Below, in pieces: positions 1 to 7,118 of a stretch of DNA of 38,277 bases. Each line of letters begins with the position of its first letter. The stretch's first letter is position 1. Source of the DNA: Bacteroidales bacterium (GTDB lineage Bacteria > Bacteroidota > Bacteroidia > Bacteroidales > WCHB1-69). Location of the stretch: assembly GCA_017633495.1 (NCBI GenBank), contig JAGBPE010000235.1:1-38277 (forward strand), in the 5' to 3' direction. A program made the translations under genes and the position numbers. The notes under the pieces are model-generated. The model was not told where the DNA came from. It worked only from the letters and a program-made list of their open reading frames with translations, and searched no databases.

Positions 1-241
1 AGCCGACATCACCATCAACAAGAATATGGTGCCGTTCGACACTCGTTCCGCATTCCAGACCTCTGGTATCCGCGTGGGTACTCCCGCCATCACCACCCGC
101 GGTCTGAAAGAGAACGACATGCCCGTCATCGTGGAGATGATCGACAAGGTGCTCTGCGACGTCGAGAACGAGGAACTCATCGCCAAGACCCGTAAGACGG
201 TCAACGACATGATGCACGATCGTCCGCTCTTCGCTTGGTAG
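1..241 (+). CDS. glyA: Serine hydroxymethyltransferase, C-terminal fragment
   Basis: Only the last 79 residues are present; the reading frame is open to the left edge, so the start lies outside the window. The segment reads as the GlyA C-terminal domain: [17 protein letters not shown], then [13 protein letters not shown], then the closing helices ending in HDRPLFAW. The family uses pyridoxal phosphate to interconvert serine and glycine while charging tetrahydrofolate with a one-carbon unit, in the cytoplasm. The catalytic lysine and most PLP contacts lie upstream and cannot be checked. The gene ends just before a strong bidirectional hairpin, so it is the last gene of its transcript. The identification rests on recognisable family motifs. 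Confidence 0.95.
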   Translation, partial: ADITINKNMVPFDTRSAFQTSGIRVGTPAITTRGLKENDMPVIVEMIDKVLCDVENEELIAKTRKTVNDMMHDRPLFAW

Positions 242-250
242 TCAATCAAT

Positions 251-294
251 AACTAAAAAAAATGCCCCGTCGTCACGGGGCATTTTTTTTAGTT
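251..294. terminator. Bidirectional intrinsic terminator, glyA / DUF5723
   Basis: A perfect 20-bp inverted repeat (251-270 and 275-294) encloses a 4-nt loop. The GC core ATGCCCCGT is flanked by an A-run on the left and a T-run on the right, so either transcript gets a stem followed by U-run. It lies between two convergent genes. Its right arm overlaps the first two bases of the minus-strand stop codon (293-295), so that gene ends inside the hairpin. Confidence 0.93.
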
Positions 295-1711
295 ATTGTT
301 TCGGATTCTTCTTCCGCCAATTGTCGTAATGTCCCCAGTTGAAGACAATTCCCGCAGTGGCGGTCAACTGTGAAACGTTCTTCACCGAAAGCGCGGCGAT
401 GATGTTCTGCGTGCCGGCATAGATGTTCAAGTAACCGAGGTTAAAGCCCACCCCTATTCCGAGATTGTCGTAAGAATGGCGCTGCATGGTGTAGGCCACG
501 CAAACGTCAATCGAATTGAAGAACAATCCGTCGTAAGCCAACGTGAGTGAGGGCTGGAAGTAGTTCTTGGCAAAGCGGAACTGCGTGGCGGCACTCACGC
601 GGTGATGCTTGGCAAACTCATAATCAGCCTGCAATACCAATCTCGGAGTGAGTCCCGTCGTATAGCTCCCTGTAGGCGCAATGCCCATGGGAAAATACTG
701 CGCCAAGGTGTCCAATAGTTCTTCGTAACCCTCCCCGTTCATCAGGGCTTCAATCTGCGACTGAGACAGTCCACTGAAAGTGAAAGAGCCGTCTTGGTAC
801 ACACTGCCATCATCGTCCAAACTGCTGGTCATCCGCGTCGTGGAGGTGTTCCAGTTGATGAACCCAAAATCCAAAAGTCCAGCCGACAAGTTGAGCGACT
901 CCATCAATTTATAGGAAAAGCCCATATCCAAACCGAATCCGACATTCTTGAAGACATTCCCCGCAATCTTTTTGGCATCATTGTCTATTTCGAAATTGAA
1001 ACCATCCTGCTGGTTGAAAGTCATGGTGAAAGGTACAACGGCAGCAGCACGCATGAGCGCGGCGTATGTCATGGTGATGGTGTAATCCGTCGGGTCGGTG
1101 TACACCTGCGCGTTAAGGTACTGCGTATTGATGTTGGCCACTCCGAAGAGCAATTTCGGACGCACACCCCAGGAAATTTTGTCGTTGACTTGATGGCGGA
1201 AACTGACCCCCAACTCCTGATAAGCATTAAGGTTGATGCCCAATTTCAAATCGGCTGGCTCATCCACGTATGCCATATTGCCGTAAATGGGCAAACCAAG
1301 CACATCGCGAGAGTAGGTAAAGTCGAGATTGGTGCGCAACCTATGGTCAACCGTCAAGAAAAATTTGTCCTTAATACGAAAACCTATGCCAAAAATTTCC
1401 AAATCAGCATTAACCCCTAAATAGTTTTTGTCGGAAAGGCTGTTCACGAATGTCGTGGCGGTCAGCACCGTCGGGTAGCCCTCTTCATTGGTCGCAAAGA
1501 GGTTTTTGTATCGTATGGAACCCAAATTCACACCGACTTGGATATTGCCGGTGGGCAGGCTGACATAACCGTTATAAATGGTGGAACTAGACGGCAGATC
1601 GTTGTGCTGAAACGGTGAAATCCGCATGAAATGGGTCACATCCAACGCTTGTCCGCTCACTGAAAAACAAAAGCAGCCCCACATGAACAATGTGAAGATA
1701 ATCTTCCTCAT
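293..1711 (-). CDS. DUF5723-type outer-membrane beta-barrel protein
   Basis: A 472-residue protein with an N-terminal signal peptide (hydrophobic residues about 3-18, likely cleavage after SVSG). It then reads HFMRISPFQHNDLPSS and NIQVGVNLGS, typical of the DUF5723 family of Bacteroidota. The body alternates short amphipathic strands with tight turns and ends in strand-like segments (LGYLNIYAG, GIVFNWG), as expected for an outer-membrane barrel. No enzymatic motif is visible and the function is unknown. It starts 11 nt after the upstream lipoprotein gene, so the two are almost certainly co-transcribed, and a lipoprotein-barrel partnership at the outer membrane is plausible. The fold and location are inferred from composition and family resemblance. 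Confidence 0.75.
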   Translation of the reverse strand: MRKIIFTLFMWGCFCFSVSGQALDVTHFMRISPFQHNDLPSSSTIYNGYVSLPTGNIQVGVNLGSIRYKNLFATNEEGYPTVLTATTFVNSLSDKNYLGVNADLEIFGIGFRIKDKFFLTVDHRLRTNLDFTYSRDVLGLPIYGNMAYVDEPADLKLGINLNAYQELGVSFRHQVNDKISWGVRPKLLFGVANINTQYLNAQVYTDPTDYTITMTYAALMRAAAVVPFTMTFNQQDGFNFEIDNDAKKIAGNVFKNVGFGLDMGFSYKLMESLNLSAGLLDFGFINWNTSTTRMTSSLDDDGSVYQDGSFTFSGLSQSQIEALMNGEGYEELLDTLAQYFPMGIAPTGSYTTGLTPRLVLQADYEFAKHHRVSAATQFRFAKNYFQPSLTLAYDGLFFNSIDVCVAYTMQRHSYDNLGIGVGFNLGYLNIYAGTQNIIAALSVKNVSQLTATAGIVFNWGHYDNWRKKNPKQ

Positions 1712-1722
1712 AACGATCTCTG

Positions 1723-3291
1723 TTAGTTATTCACCAAGCTATTCAAGTCCACGTTCATCCGCGCACCCAACTGAATACGAATCGCTTGCGCCACATTGAT
1801 GGAGATTGACGTTCCGTCAGTATAGAGTCGAGCCTCCAAGATGATATTGTCGCAAGAAAGCATCCTCTGCACCTCCTGATAGCTCTCTTTAGTGGCGTAA
1901 ACCTCGCTGAAACGGGGCGTTCCATTCAACGCACTCAACACCGTTTGCGGTTCCGTAAAGAGACTGTCTTTCACCGTACCCGTCTGTGAATCATAGAAAT
2001 AAGCCTGCAATTGGAAGTTCAGCGGTAGCCCGTTGGTAAGTCCCATACGCAGCAGCATATTGGAGAATGCTGATTCGTTCGGGAGTGAGAGACCGCCGAA
2101 AGGTATCGTATCGCGGAACGAGATATCGTCCATGTTCATCTCTAGCGGAAGCACCACGCAAAAACGCATACTGATCACCTGATCATCGCGCAACACCAAC
2201 GTCGGGGTGCTGAAACCGTCGGGATTGATGGTGGCATTTCCTTTCAGCTTGAAGTGGTCGAAATTGGGAGAAAGCATCAAAGAACTGGTTATCGGCAAGT
2301 TGACAGGGATAAACTGTTGCGTGCTACCAGGAATCTCCACCGTAGCGGGAGAATAGGCGAGCAGTGAGGAAGATGTGCCACCTCCTGAAAGCTGGGCCTG
2401 GTTCAGCACAACGTTCCCCCGTACAGGAAACGTGTTCAATATCTCGCAAGTTACCTGCGGATTCAGCAACGTCATGCTCCCGGAAATATGATCGCGCAAG
2501 AATTCGCTGTCGAAATCCCACTCTTTATCCACCGGAAGGTTCACAGCGACAAATTTGCCGCGGATTTCAGAGAATGAAACCTGGCTGAATGCAGCACGAT
2601 AGTTGAATGTCAGCTGGTTTGGCAAAGATCCTATGTTCGCATCACAAGAAACTTCCATGAAAAAGTCTATCTTATTGTCAGACAGAACGGTAAGGGAATA
2701 ACCACTGAGATCCAACGTCGTGGTGTAGGATCCACCGCTGGACTGCGCCTGCACATGGAATGGCTGGCCGGAAGCACTGGTCAATTGCGGACATGTGACA
2801 TCGATCATTGTCGGCTGCGTCAGGTTATAAGTGACCTGCAGCTGAATCTGACCCGACTTCAGCGAAGCACTCTCCAGCAACACCATGTCGGTGGGGAACT
2901 GCGTGGTCAAAGTGTCTTTATACAACACCTGAACATTCCCTTGAACAGGAGGCAAATCGCCTAAGGAGAGGGTTTTGGTTCCCTCCACAGATATATCGTT
3001 GTCTATATACGAATCCAAATACTCTGACGCGGAAATCACCGAATCGAAGGTATACTCGTAACGGATTTCAAGCGTTCCATCGCTTCCTTGCTGAAGATAG
3101 CCGACATTGTCGCTCATCTCCAATATGTCACCAATGGTGTATTCGGCGTTGAGCAACGGAAAACCCCAATCGCCGTTCGCGTCAATCTCATCAAGTTGAG
3201 AAAAATTGAAAGCATTGTGGTTACAACCGATGAAAGAAAACGACATCAGCAGGAGTGCAACCCCAAGAAAAGTGTGTAATATTTGTCGCAT
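1723..3291 (-). CDS. Large surface or periplasmic lipoprotein of unknown function
   Basis: The ATG at 3291 gives 522 residues. A longer frame from a TTG at 3318 is unlikely, because the -7 box at 3323-3316 would put transcription start about 18 nt before 3291. The N-terminus has a hydrophobic core and a near-canonical lipobox ending F-I-G-C (Cys23), so the mature protein is probably lipid-anchored. The mature N-terminus (FSQLDEIDANGDWGFPLLNAEYTIGDIL, in part) resembles Bacteroidota lipoproteins built of repeated beta-sandwich segments. No catalytic motif is seen. It is followed after 11 nt by the DUF5723 barrel gene and preceded by the anti-sigma gene. It could be a regulon member of that sigma factor, but it also has its own promoter-like site. 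Confidence 0.7.
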   Translation of the reverse strand: MRQILHTFLGVALLLMSFSFIGCNHNAFNFSQLDEIDANGDWGFPLLNAEYTIGDILEMSDNVGYLQQGSDGTLEIRYEYTFDSVISASEYLDSYIDNDISVEGTKTLSLGDLPPVQGNVQVLYKDTLTTQFPTDMVLLESASLKSGQIQLQVTYNLTQPTMIDVTCPQLTSASGQPFHVQAQSSGGSYTTTLDLSGYSLTVLSDNKIDFFMEVSCDANIGSLPNQLTFNYRAAFSQVSFSEIRGKFVAVNLPVDKEWDFDSEFLRDHISGSMTLLNPQVTCEILNTFPVRGNVVLNQAQLSGGGTSSSLLAYSPATVEIPGSTQQFIPVNLPITSSLMLSPNFDHFKLKGNATINPDGFSTPTLVLRDDQVISMRFCVVLPLEMNMDDISFRDTIPFGGLSLPNESAFSNMLLRMGLTNGLPLNFQLQAYFYDSQTGTVKDSLFTEPQTVLSALNGTPRFSEVYATKESYQEVQRMLSCDNIILEARLYTDGTSISINVAQAIRIQLGARMNVDLNSLVNN

Positions 3292-3315
3292 AAGCCATAG
3301 AATTTTTAACTGCGA

Positions 3316-3323
3316 CAAAAATA
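3316..3323 (-). promoter_or_regulatory. -7 promoter element of the lipoprotein/DUF5723 operon
   Basis: Read on the minus strand this is TATTTTTG, an exact match to the Bacteroidota -7 consensus TAnnTTTG. It lies in the 76-nt gap after the anti-sigma gene and 24 nt before the chosen ATG at 3291. No clear -33 TTTG is seen at the usual spacing. Confidence 0.65.
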
Positions 3324-3367
3324 CAAAAAATAAATTACATCATCAACAACTAAAACAGTGCAAAAAA

Positions 3368-4177
3368 TTATGTCCTGATAATCCTCACCCTTCCAGTTGC
3401 CTGGTTCTCTATTCCATTGTAGAAGAATGTGAACTCATAATAATAGATGCCTTCGGGACAGTCGCGGCCACCCCAAGTGTTCTGATAATTATTACTTTGA
3501 TAGACCACTCGACCATTCTTGTCGCGAACAATCAGCTTCGGAGACGTATACTGATCCAACCCTTCAATTACGAACAAATCGTTGACACCATCGCCATTTG
3601 GAGTAAACAGATTGGGGATTCTCAACTGCGTCGGCTTCGACCAGTCCACACTACCGTCGGAAAGATTCTTCAAGACAGGATCTTCAGCCAGCTGTTTAGC
3701 CAACGTGGAGTTGGCGGGTAGCACCTCCTGTTTGACATTCTGTTTCACAGGGGCCTTCTCGGTTTTATTTGAGACCTCCTGAGCGGGAACTTCCTCAGGT
3801 GCAGGGTTCTCCACAACAGGCTTCACCTCTTTCACCACAGGCAATTCCTCGGCAGGCGCCTCTTCAACAACTACCTTAGGTTCAACCACTTCCGATTCAA
3901 TCACCTCCTCTATCTTATCCATAGACTCCAACACGGCCAAGTCGTTGGGTTTGGAACTGCGATCAGGATGATACGCAAGCGTTCCAAGGGTTACACCTCC
4001 CAACACCAACAAACCTGAAACAACACCGATCACGGTTTTCTTCGCCACCGAAAGATTCGACCAAGACGAGGATTTACCCGTCGGCATCTCCACGTCCAAA
4101 CGCCCGCTCAACCTCTCCCATACATCCTCAGAGGGGCTCTTACTGTGTTCCTTCAACAAATCTTTAATTGTATTCAT
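3368..4177 (-). CDS. Putative membrane anti-sigma factor with C-terminal T9SS type-B (CHU_C) domain
   Basis: A 269-residue protein in three parts. Residues 1-46 are cytoplasmic and short, with the motif SPSEDVWERLSGRLD seen in short Bacteroidota anti-sigma/partner proteins. Residues 48-69 form one clear transmembrane helix (VIGVVSGLLVLGGVTLGTL), with no signal peptide. Residues 70-180 are a Pro/Glu/Val-rich spacer. Residues 186-269 are a gliding-motility-associated C-terminal domain: IPNLFTPNGDGVND, then W235-GG, then PEGIYYYEF, ending GRVRIIRT. Such domains normally direct cargo to the type IX secretion system. Here the topology would hold it in the periplasm, tethered to the inner membrane. 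It starts 30 nt after an ECF sigma gene, the usual sigma/anti-sigma order. The anti-sigma role is inferred from topology and context. Alternatively it is a membrane-anchored structural protein. Confidence 0.75.
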   Translation of the reverse strand: MNTIKDLLKEHSKSPSEDVWERLSGRLDVEMPTGKSSSWSNLSVAKKTVIGVVSGLLVLGGVTLGTLAYHPDRSSKPNDLAVLESMDKIEEVIESEVVEPKVVVEEAPAEELPVVKEVKPVVENPAPEEVPAQEVSNKTEKAPVKQNVKQEVLPANSTLAKQLAEDPVLKNLSDGSVDWSKPTQLRIPNLFTPNGDGVNDLFVIEGLDQYTSPKLIVRDKNGRVVYQSNNYQNTWGGRDCPEGIYYYEFTFFYNGIENQATGRVRIIRT

Positions 4178-4207
4178 TTGACTTTTACAATTGCAAAATA
4201 TAAAAAA

Positions 4208-4759
4208 CTAGTCTTTTTCCAATTTTAATCTTTCCATCAACCACTTCCTTCCCCGCATATACGAATTGCGGACAGCATTCTCCTTTTTGTCCAGCATTTG
4301 CGCAATTTCGGTGAAAGAGTATTCATCTACAGCCTTGAGGTTGAAAACCACCCGCATCGCTTCAGGCATTTGTTGGATCAGCTGCAACAGCTGATCCGCC
4401 ACAAGATTCGTTCTGATCTGTTCTTCCTCGTCAACATTCTCCAACAATTCCATATTCTCAGTGAGAATCTCCATGCGAAAACGACTGGAGTTGCGAAAAT
4501 GACTGATGGCAAAATTGAGCATCACTGATGTCACCCAAGTGCCAAAAGCACTTTTGTGTTGATAGGAGCCCAAATTTTTAAAGATCTGCATAAACCCCTC
4601 CATCAGCAAATCCTCCGCCTCTTCATCCGAACTGCTATAACGCCTACAAAGCCCGAACAGCTCCGACGAATACCTGTCATACAGCTGCCGTTGGCTCAAC
4701 CGGTCGTTTTTCAAACATCCAGCGATAATCTTTTCGATGTCAGAATCTATCTCCTTCAC
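4208..4759 (-). CDS. ECF-type RNA polymerase sigma factor (sigma-70 family)
   Basis: A 183-residue protein with region 2 at about residues 20-92 (DEEAEDLLMEGFMQIFKNLG for 2.2 and AFGTWVTSVMLNFAISHFR for 2.3-2.4). Region 4 is at about 122-178, with helix-turn-helix SFTEIAQMLDKKENAVRNSYMRGRKWL in part. There is no region 3, as in ECF sigmas. The start is a GTG at 4759; an in-frame stop lies just upstream, so no longer version exists. It precedes the putative anti-sigma gene by 30 nt. In the 50-nt gap before it I see no TAnnTTTG box, so it may be read from the DUF4837 gene or from a promoter of another class, perhaps its own. Its targets cannot be read from the window. Confidence 0.9.
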   Translation of the reverse strand: MKEIDSDIEKIIAGCLKNDRLSQRQLYDRYSSELFGLCRRYSSSDEEAEDLLMEGFMQIFKNLGSYQHKSAFGTWVTSVMLNFAISHFRNSSRFRMEILTENMELLENVDEEEQIRTNLVADQLLQLIQQMPEAMRVVFNLKAVDEYSFTEIAQMLDKKENAVRNSYMRGRKWLMERLKLEKD

Positions 4760-4809
4760 ATTATATTAGACGCGTGAAGTGTCGATTTTATCACATTTAA
4801 AATGAAAAA

Positions 4810-5790
4810 TTATTGTATCGACTTCACAACTGCCTCAACCTCACGCAGATAGTCTCTCTTTTTTTCTTGCGGAGCATACACAAATCCGTCCACAGTAATA
4901 CAGGAAAGGCTGTCGGGGGAGATTTGGGTGAAACTGTAGAAAGGTCCCCCCATCTTGTCGCGCACAGATGCCCACAATCCCCTCAATTCCAGACCTTCAT
5001 GGTAACGAATCTGCAGTTTTTCCGCCAACGGATAACCCTCCAAATCGGCCACAATGGGGTAAGCACCGGCAACAGCCCCTTGGATGTAGGCTTTGGTGAT
5101 GCGGTCGCGCTCGGCCACCACATTCTCTTTTGTAAGTTCATAACGAGGTGATTTGTAAATCATTACAAATCTGTCATTCTTTGGAGTACGGAAACAAAGC
5201 CACAGGAAATCTTCCTCTTCACGACCGACAAAATAGCCGTCCGGCACTGTCATCTTAATGCCGAATTTTTCATAAATTTTCTTCTCCAACACCGCGTTGT
5301 TCAACTTCCGATGGGCATTTTGCAAACGGGCAATGTCGTTTTCGTACATGGCTTTCACAATCTCGTCTTGATGGGCGAGAAAGAGTGCCAGACAGGAATC
5401 CTGATGATTGCCCTTGATGACAATCAATACCTGAGGATTGGCAATCGGATTTTTGACAATCTCGAATGTATTCGCCGAATAATCAGGACTATAGTCAAAT
5501 TGAACGATGTTGCGATGCCGCATGAACGAAGCCTTGTAATCGGCATTGGAACATTGGATGATGTCGAACATCGGCTCGATTTGGTTGATGGCAGGTTGAG
5601 GCTGTTGCAGCACAGCATAAATCGCCTTCTTTGCCGAAGTGCTCCAGTAGCTCGTATCGATAGCCAGGATCATCTCACCTGCCTTGCCTGTCGAAAAATT
5701 GTCCACCTTGATGGATGGGGTTGAATTATGATGGCAGGAGACCATCGTCACAAGCAGCAATACCGCTGCGAGGTAGCTGATTTTTTTCAT
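4810..5790 (-). CDS. DUF4837 family lipoprotein
   Basis: From the ATG at 5790 the protein has 326 residues; an in-frame ATG at 5814 would add eight residues. I prefer 5790 because it gives a standard lipoprotein signal MKKISYLAAVLLLVTMVSC, with the lipidated cysteine at 19. The mature part opens with a short linker and then GKAGEMILAIDTSYWSTSAKKAI, the characteristic opening of the DUF4837 family, which is restricted to Bacteroidota and has no assigned function. It probably sits in the outer membrane facing the periplasm. It is divergent from dprA across a short region holding a promoter for each gene. The sigma factor gene follows 50 nt downstream on the same strand. Confidence 0.8.
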   Translation of the reverse strand: MKKISYLAAVLLLVTMVSCHHNSTPSIKVDNFSTGKAGEMILAIDTSYWSTSAKKAIYAVLQQPQPAINQIEPMFDIIQCSNADYKASFMRHRNIVQFDYSPDYSANTFEIVKNPIANPQVLIVIKGNHQDSCLALFLAHQDEIVKAMYENDIARLQNAHRKLNNAVLEKKIYEKFGIKMTVPDGYFVGREEEDFLWLCFRTPKNDRFVMIYKSPRYELTKENVVAERDRITKAYIQGAVAGAYPIVADLEGYPLAEKLQIRYHEGLELRGLWASVRDKMGGPFYSFTQISPDSLSCITVDGFVYAPQEKKRDYLREVEAVVKSIQ

Positions 5791-5836
5791 ATTTTTAAAA
5801 TTTATTTTTTCCATTGTTTTATATTCAATTATTTTT

Positions 5837-5844
5837 TATTTTTG
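5837..5844 (+). promoter_or_regulatory. -7 promoter element for dprA
   Basis: TATTTTTG matches TAnnTTTG exactly and lies 56 nt before the dprA ATG. An imperfect -33 candidate (TTG) is near 5814-5816. The box sits to the left of the oppositely oriented box at 5864-5871, so the two promoters overlap. Confidence 0.6.
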
Positions 5845-5863
5845 CAGTGTGAAAATAAAACCG

Positions 5864-5871
5864 CAAAAATA
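5864..5871 (-). promoter_or_regulatory. -7 promoter element for the DUF4837 gene
   Basis: Read on the minus strand this is TATTTTTG. A TTTG on the minus strand at 5897-5894 is at roughly -33 spacing. The predicted start point falls within a few bases of that of the opposing dprA promoter. Confidence 0.6.
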
Positions 5872-5900
5872 AAACAATTATTATAAACTGAAAGCAAAAA

Positions 5901-6998
5901 ATGTACACAGAACTTTTTTATCGCATTGCACTTAGCAAAACAGCTGGGCTCGGAAAGTCAGCCCACAAGCAGATTTTGGCCGCCGCCGGCTCTGCACAAA
6001 ACGTATTCGAATTCCCGGAATCTTGGCAACGGAAGCTACAAAACCGCAAACGCTGTGCCGTGGACATCCGACTGACAGACAATATCAAATCACTGGTTGA
6101 ACGGGAGTTATGGCTCATGGAGAAGTACAACGTCCAACAATGCCACTACTTGGACACCTCCTACCCACAACGGCTGAAACGGTGCCCCGACGCGCCGGTA
6201 TCATTTTACTACAAAGGTTCCGGCGATTTCAACCGGCCGCGGATGTTGGCGGTGGTGGGTACGCGCAACGCCACCTCTTACGGAGCCAAGAGTCTGGGCA
6301 AAATCCTGGACGAACTGAAAGAGAGCGGCATCGCGACCATCAGCGGATTGGCATACGGCATCGACACCGTCGCCCACGAAGAGTCACTAAAGCTCGGAAT
6401 CCCCACGATTGCTGTGCTGGGCAACGGTCTGCACACCGTCTATCCATATAGCAACAAGGACCTGTCGGAGAGGATTTTGGCAACCGGAGGCACGCTCATC
6501 AGCGAGTTCGACTTCGACACAGGTCCCGACCGGATGAACTTCCCTGCACGCAACCGCATCATCGCGGGCATGTCTGACGCGGTGCTGGTGGCCGAAAGCG
6601 GCAGCAAGGGCGGCAGCATCATCACGGCAAACATCGCGAGTTCCTACAACAGGGACATTTTCGCCATTCCTGGCAGCATTTTCGACGAAATGCACGACGG
6701 CTGCCACGAGCTGATACGCAAAAACATCGCCGCGATGGTCACCTCCGGAAGCGACCTCTTGGAGATGATGAACTGGGACGCTGCTCCAAAATCTGTTCAA
6801 ACGCAACTGTTTCCAGAACTATCTGAAGAAGAAGATCTTATATACAGATTTTTGCTACAAGGGAAGAAAAACATCGATGAGATTTCAGAACATTGCAACC
6901 AGTTTTCCCCATCCAAATTGGCAGGATTATTGCTGACCATGGAGCTCAAAGGCGTGATTTTCGCGTTACCGGGAAAAAGTTACAGTACTGAATTGTAG
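5901..6998 (+). CDS. dprA: DNA processing protein DprA
   Basis: A 365-residue protein of normal family length. The N-terminal part (about 1-75) is the helical SAM/HhH-like region. The Rossmann-like DprA core spans about 85-290, with VVGTRNATSYG (118-128), SGLAYGIDTVAHE (148-160), AVLGNGLHTVYP, EFDFDTGPDRMNFPARNRIIAGMS in part, and GSKGGSIITA. A winged-helix tail follows (about 305-360). DprA loads RecA on incoming single-stranded DNA during natural transformation, and is kept in many bacteria not known to be competent. The stop codon TAG (6996-6998) is part of a 30-bp palindromic repeat. The gene has its own -7 box at 5837-5844. Confidence 0.95.
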   Translation: MYTELFYRIALSKTAGLGKSAHKQILAAAGSAQNVFEFPESWQRKLQNRKRCAVDIRLTDNIKSLVERELWLMEKYNVQQCHYLDTSYPQRLKRCPDAPVSFYYKGSGDFNRPRMLAVVGTRNATSYGAKSLGKILDELKESGIATISGLAYGIDTVAHEESLKLGIPTIAVLGNGLHTVYPYSNKDLSERILATGGTLISEFDFDTGPDRMNFPARNRIIAGMSDAVLVAESGSKGGSIITANIASSYNRDIFAIPGSIFDEMHDGCHELIRKNIAAMVTSGSDLLEMMNWDAAPKSVQTQLFPELSEEEDLIYRFLLQGKKNIDEISEHCNQFSPSKLAGLLLTMELKGVIFALPGKSYSTEL

Positions 6999-7023
6999 AG
7001 ACGCGATTAATCGCGTCTCTACA
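6994..7023. repeat. 30-bp perfect palindrome, copy 1, supplying the dprA stop codon
   Basis: Half-site TGTAGAGACGCGATT followed by its exact reverse complement. Bases 3-5 of the repeat are the TAG stop codon of dprA. A second copy with a single mismatch is at 32351-32380, also on a stop codon in the same register. As RNA it would form a stem without a following U-run, so it may protect or end the 3' end of the transcript. No gene reads into it from the right on the minus strand. Confidence 0.9.
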
Positions 7024-7065
7024 TAATGCACACGCGATCCACACACGAAAACACAAAAAATTACG

Positions 7066-7098
7066 TTTGCATGGGTATTTATATTTTGTGTACCTTTG
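7066..7098 (+). promoter_or_regulatory. Bacteroidota-type promoter of the class A PBP gene
   Basis: TTTG at 7066-7069 and TACCTTTG at 7091-7098 are separated by 21 bp, matching the Bacteroidota -33/-7 consensus at normal spacing. The next ATG is at 7119. This is the most complete promoter in the window, and it rules out translation from the earlier in-frame ATG at 7026. Confidence 0.75.
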
Positions 7099-7118
7099 CG
7101 CCCTCAAATATATTGAAT

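Noticed and set aside
794-1420. A 208-codon plus-strand frame inside the DUF5723 gene
   Set aside because: Antisense to a signal-peptide-bearing barrel gene. No domain, promoter or neighbour supports it.
7026-7118. An earlier ATG for the penicillin-binding protein
   Set aside because: The promoter at 7066-7098 lies downstream of it, and the extra residues do not resemble the family.
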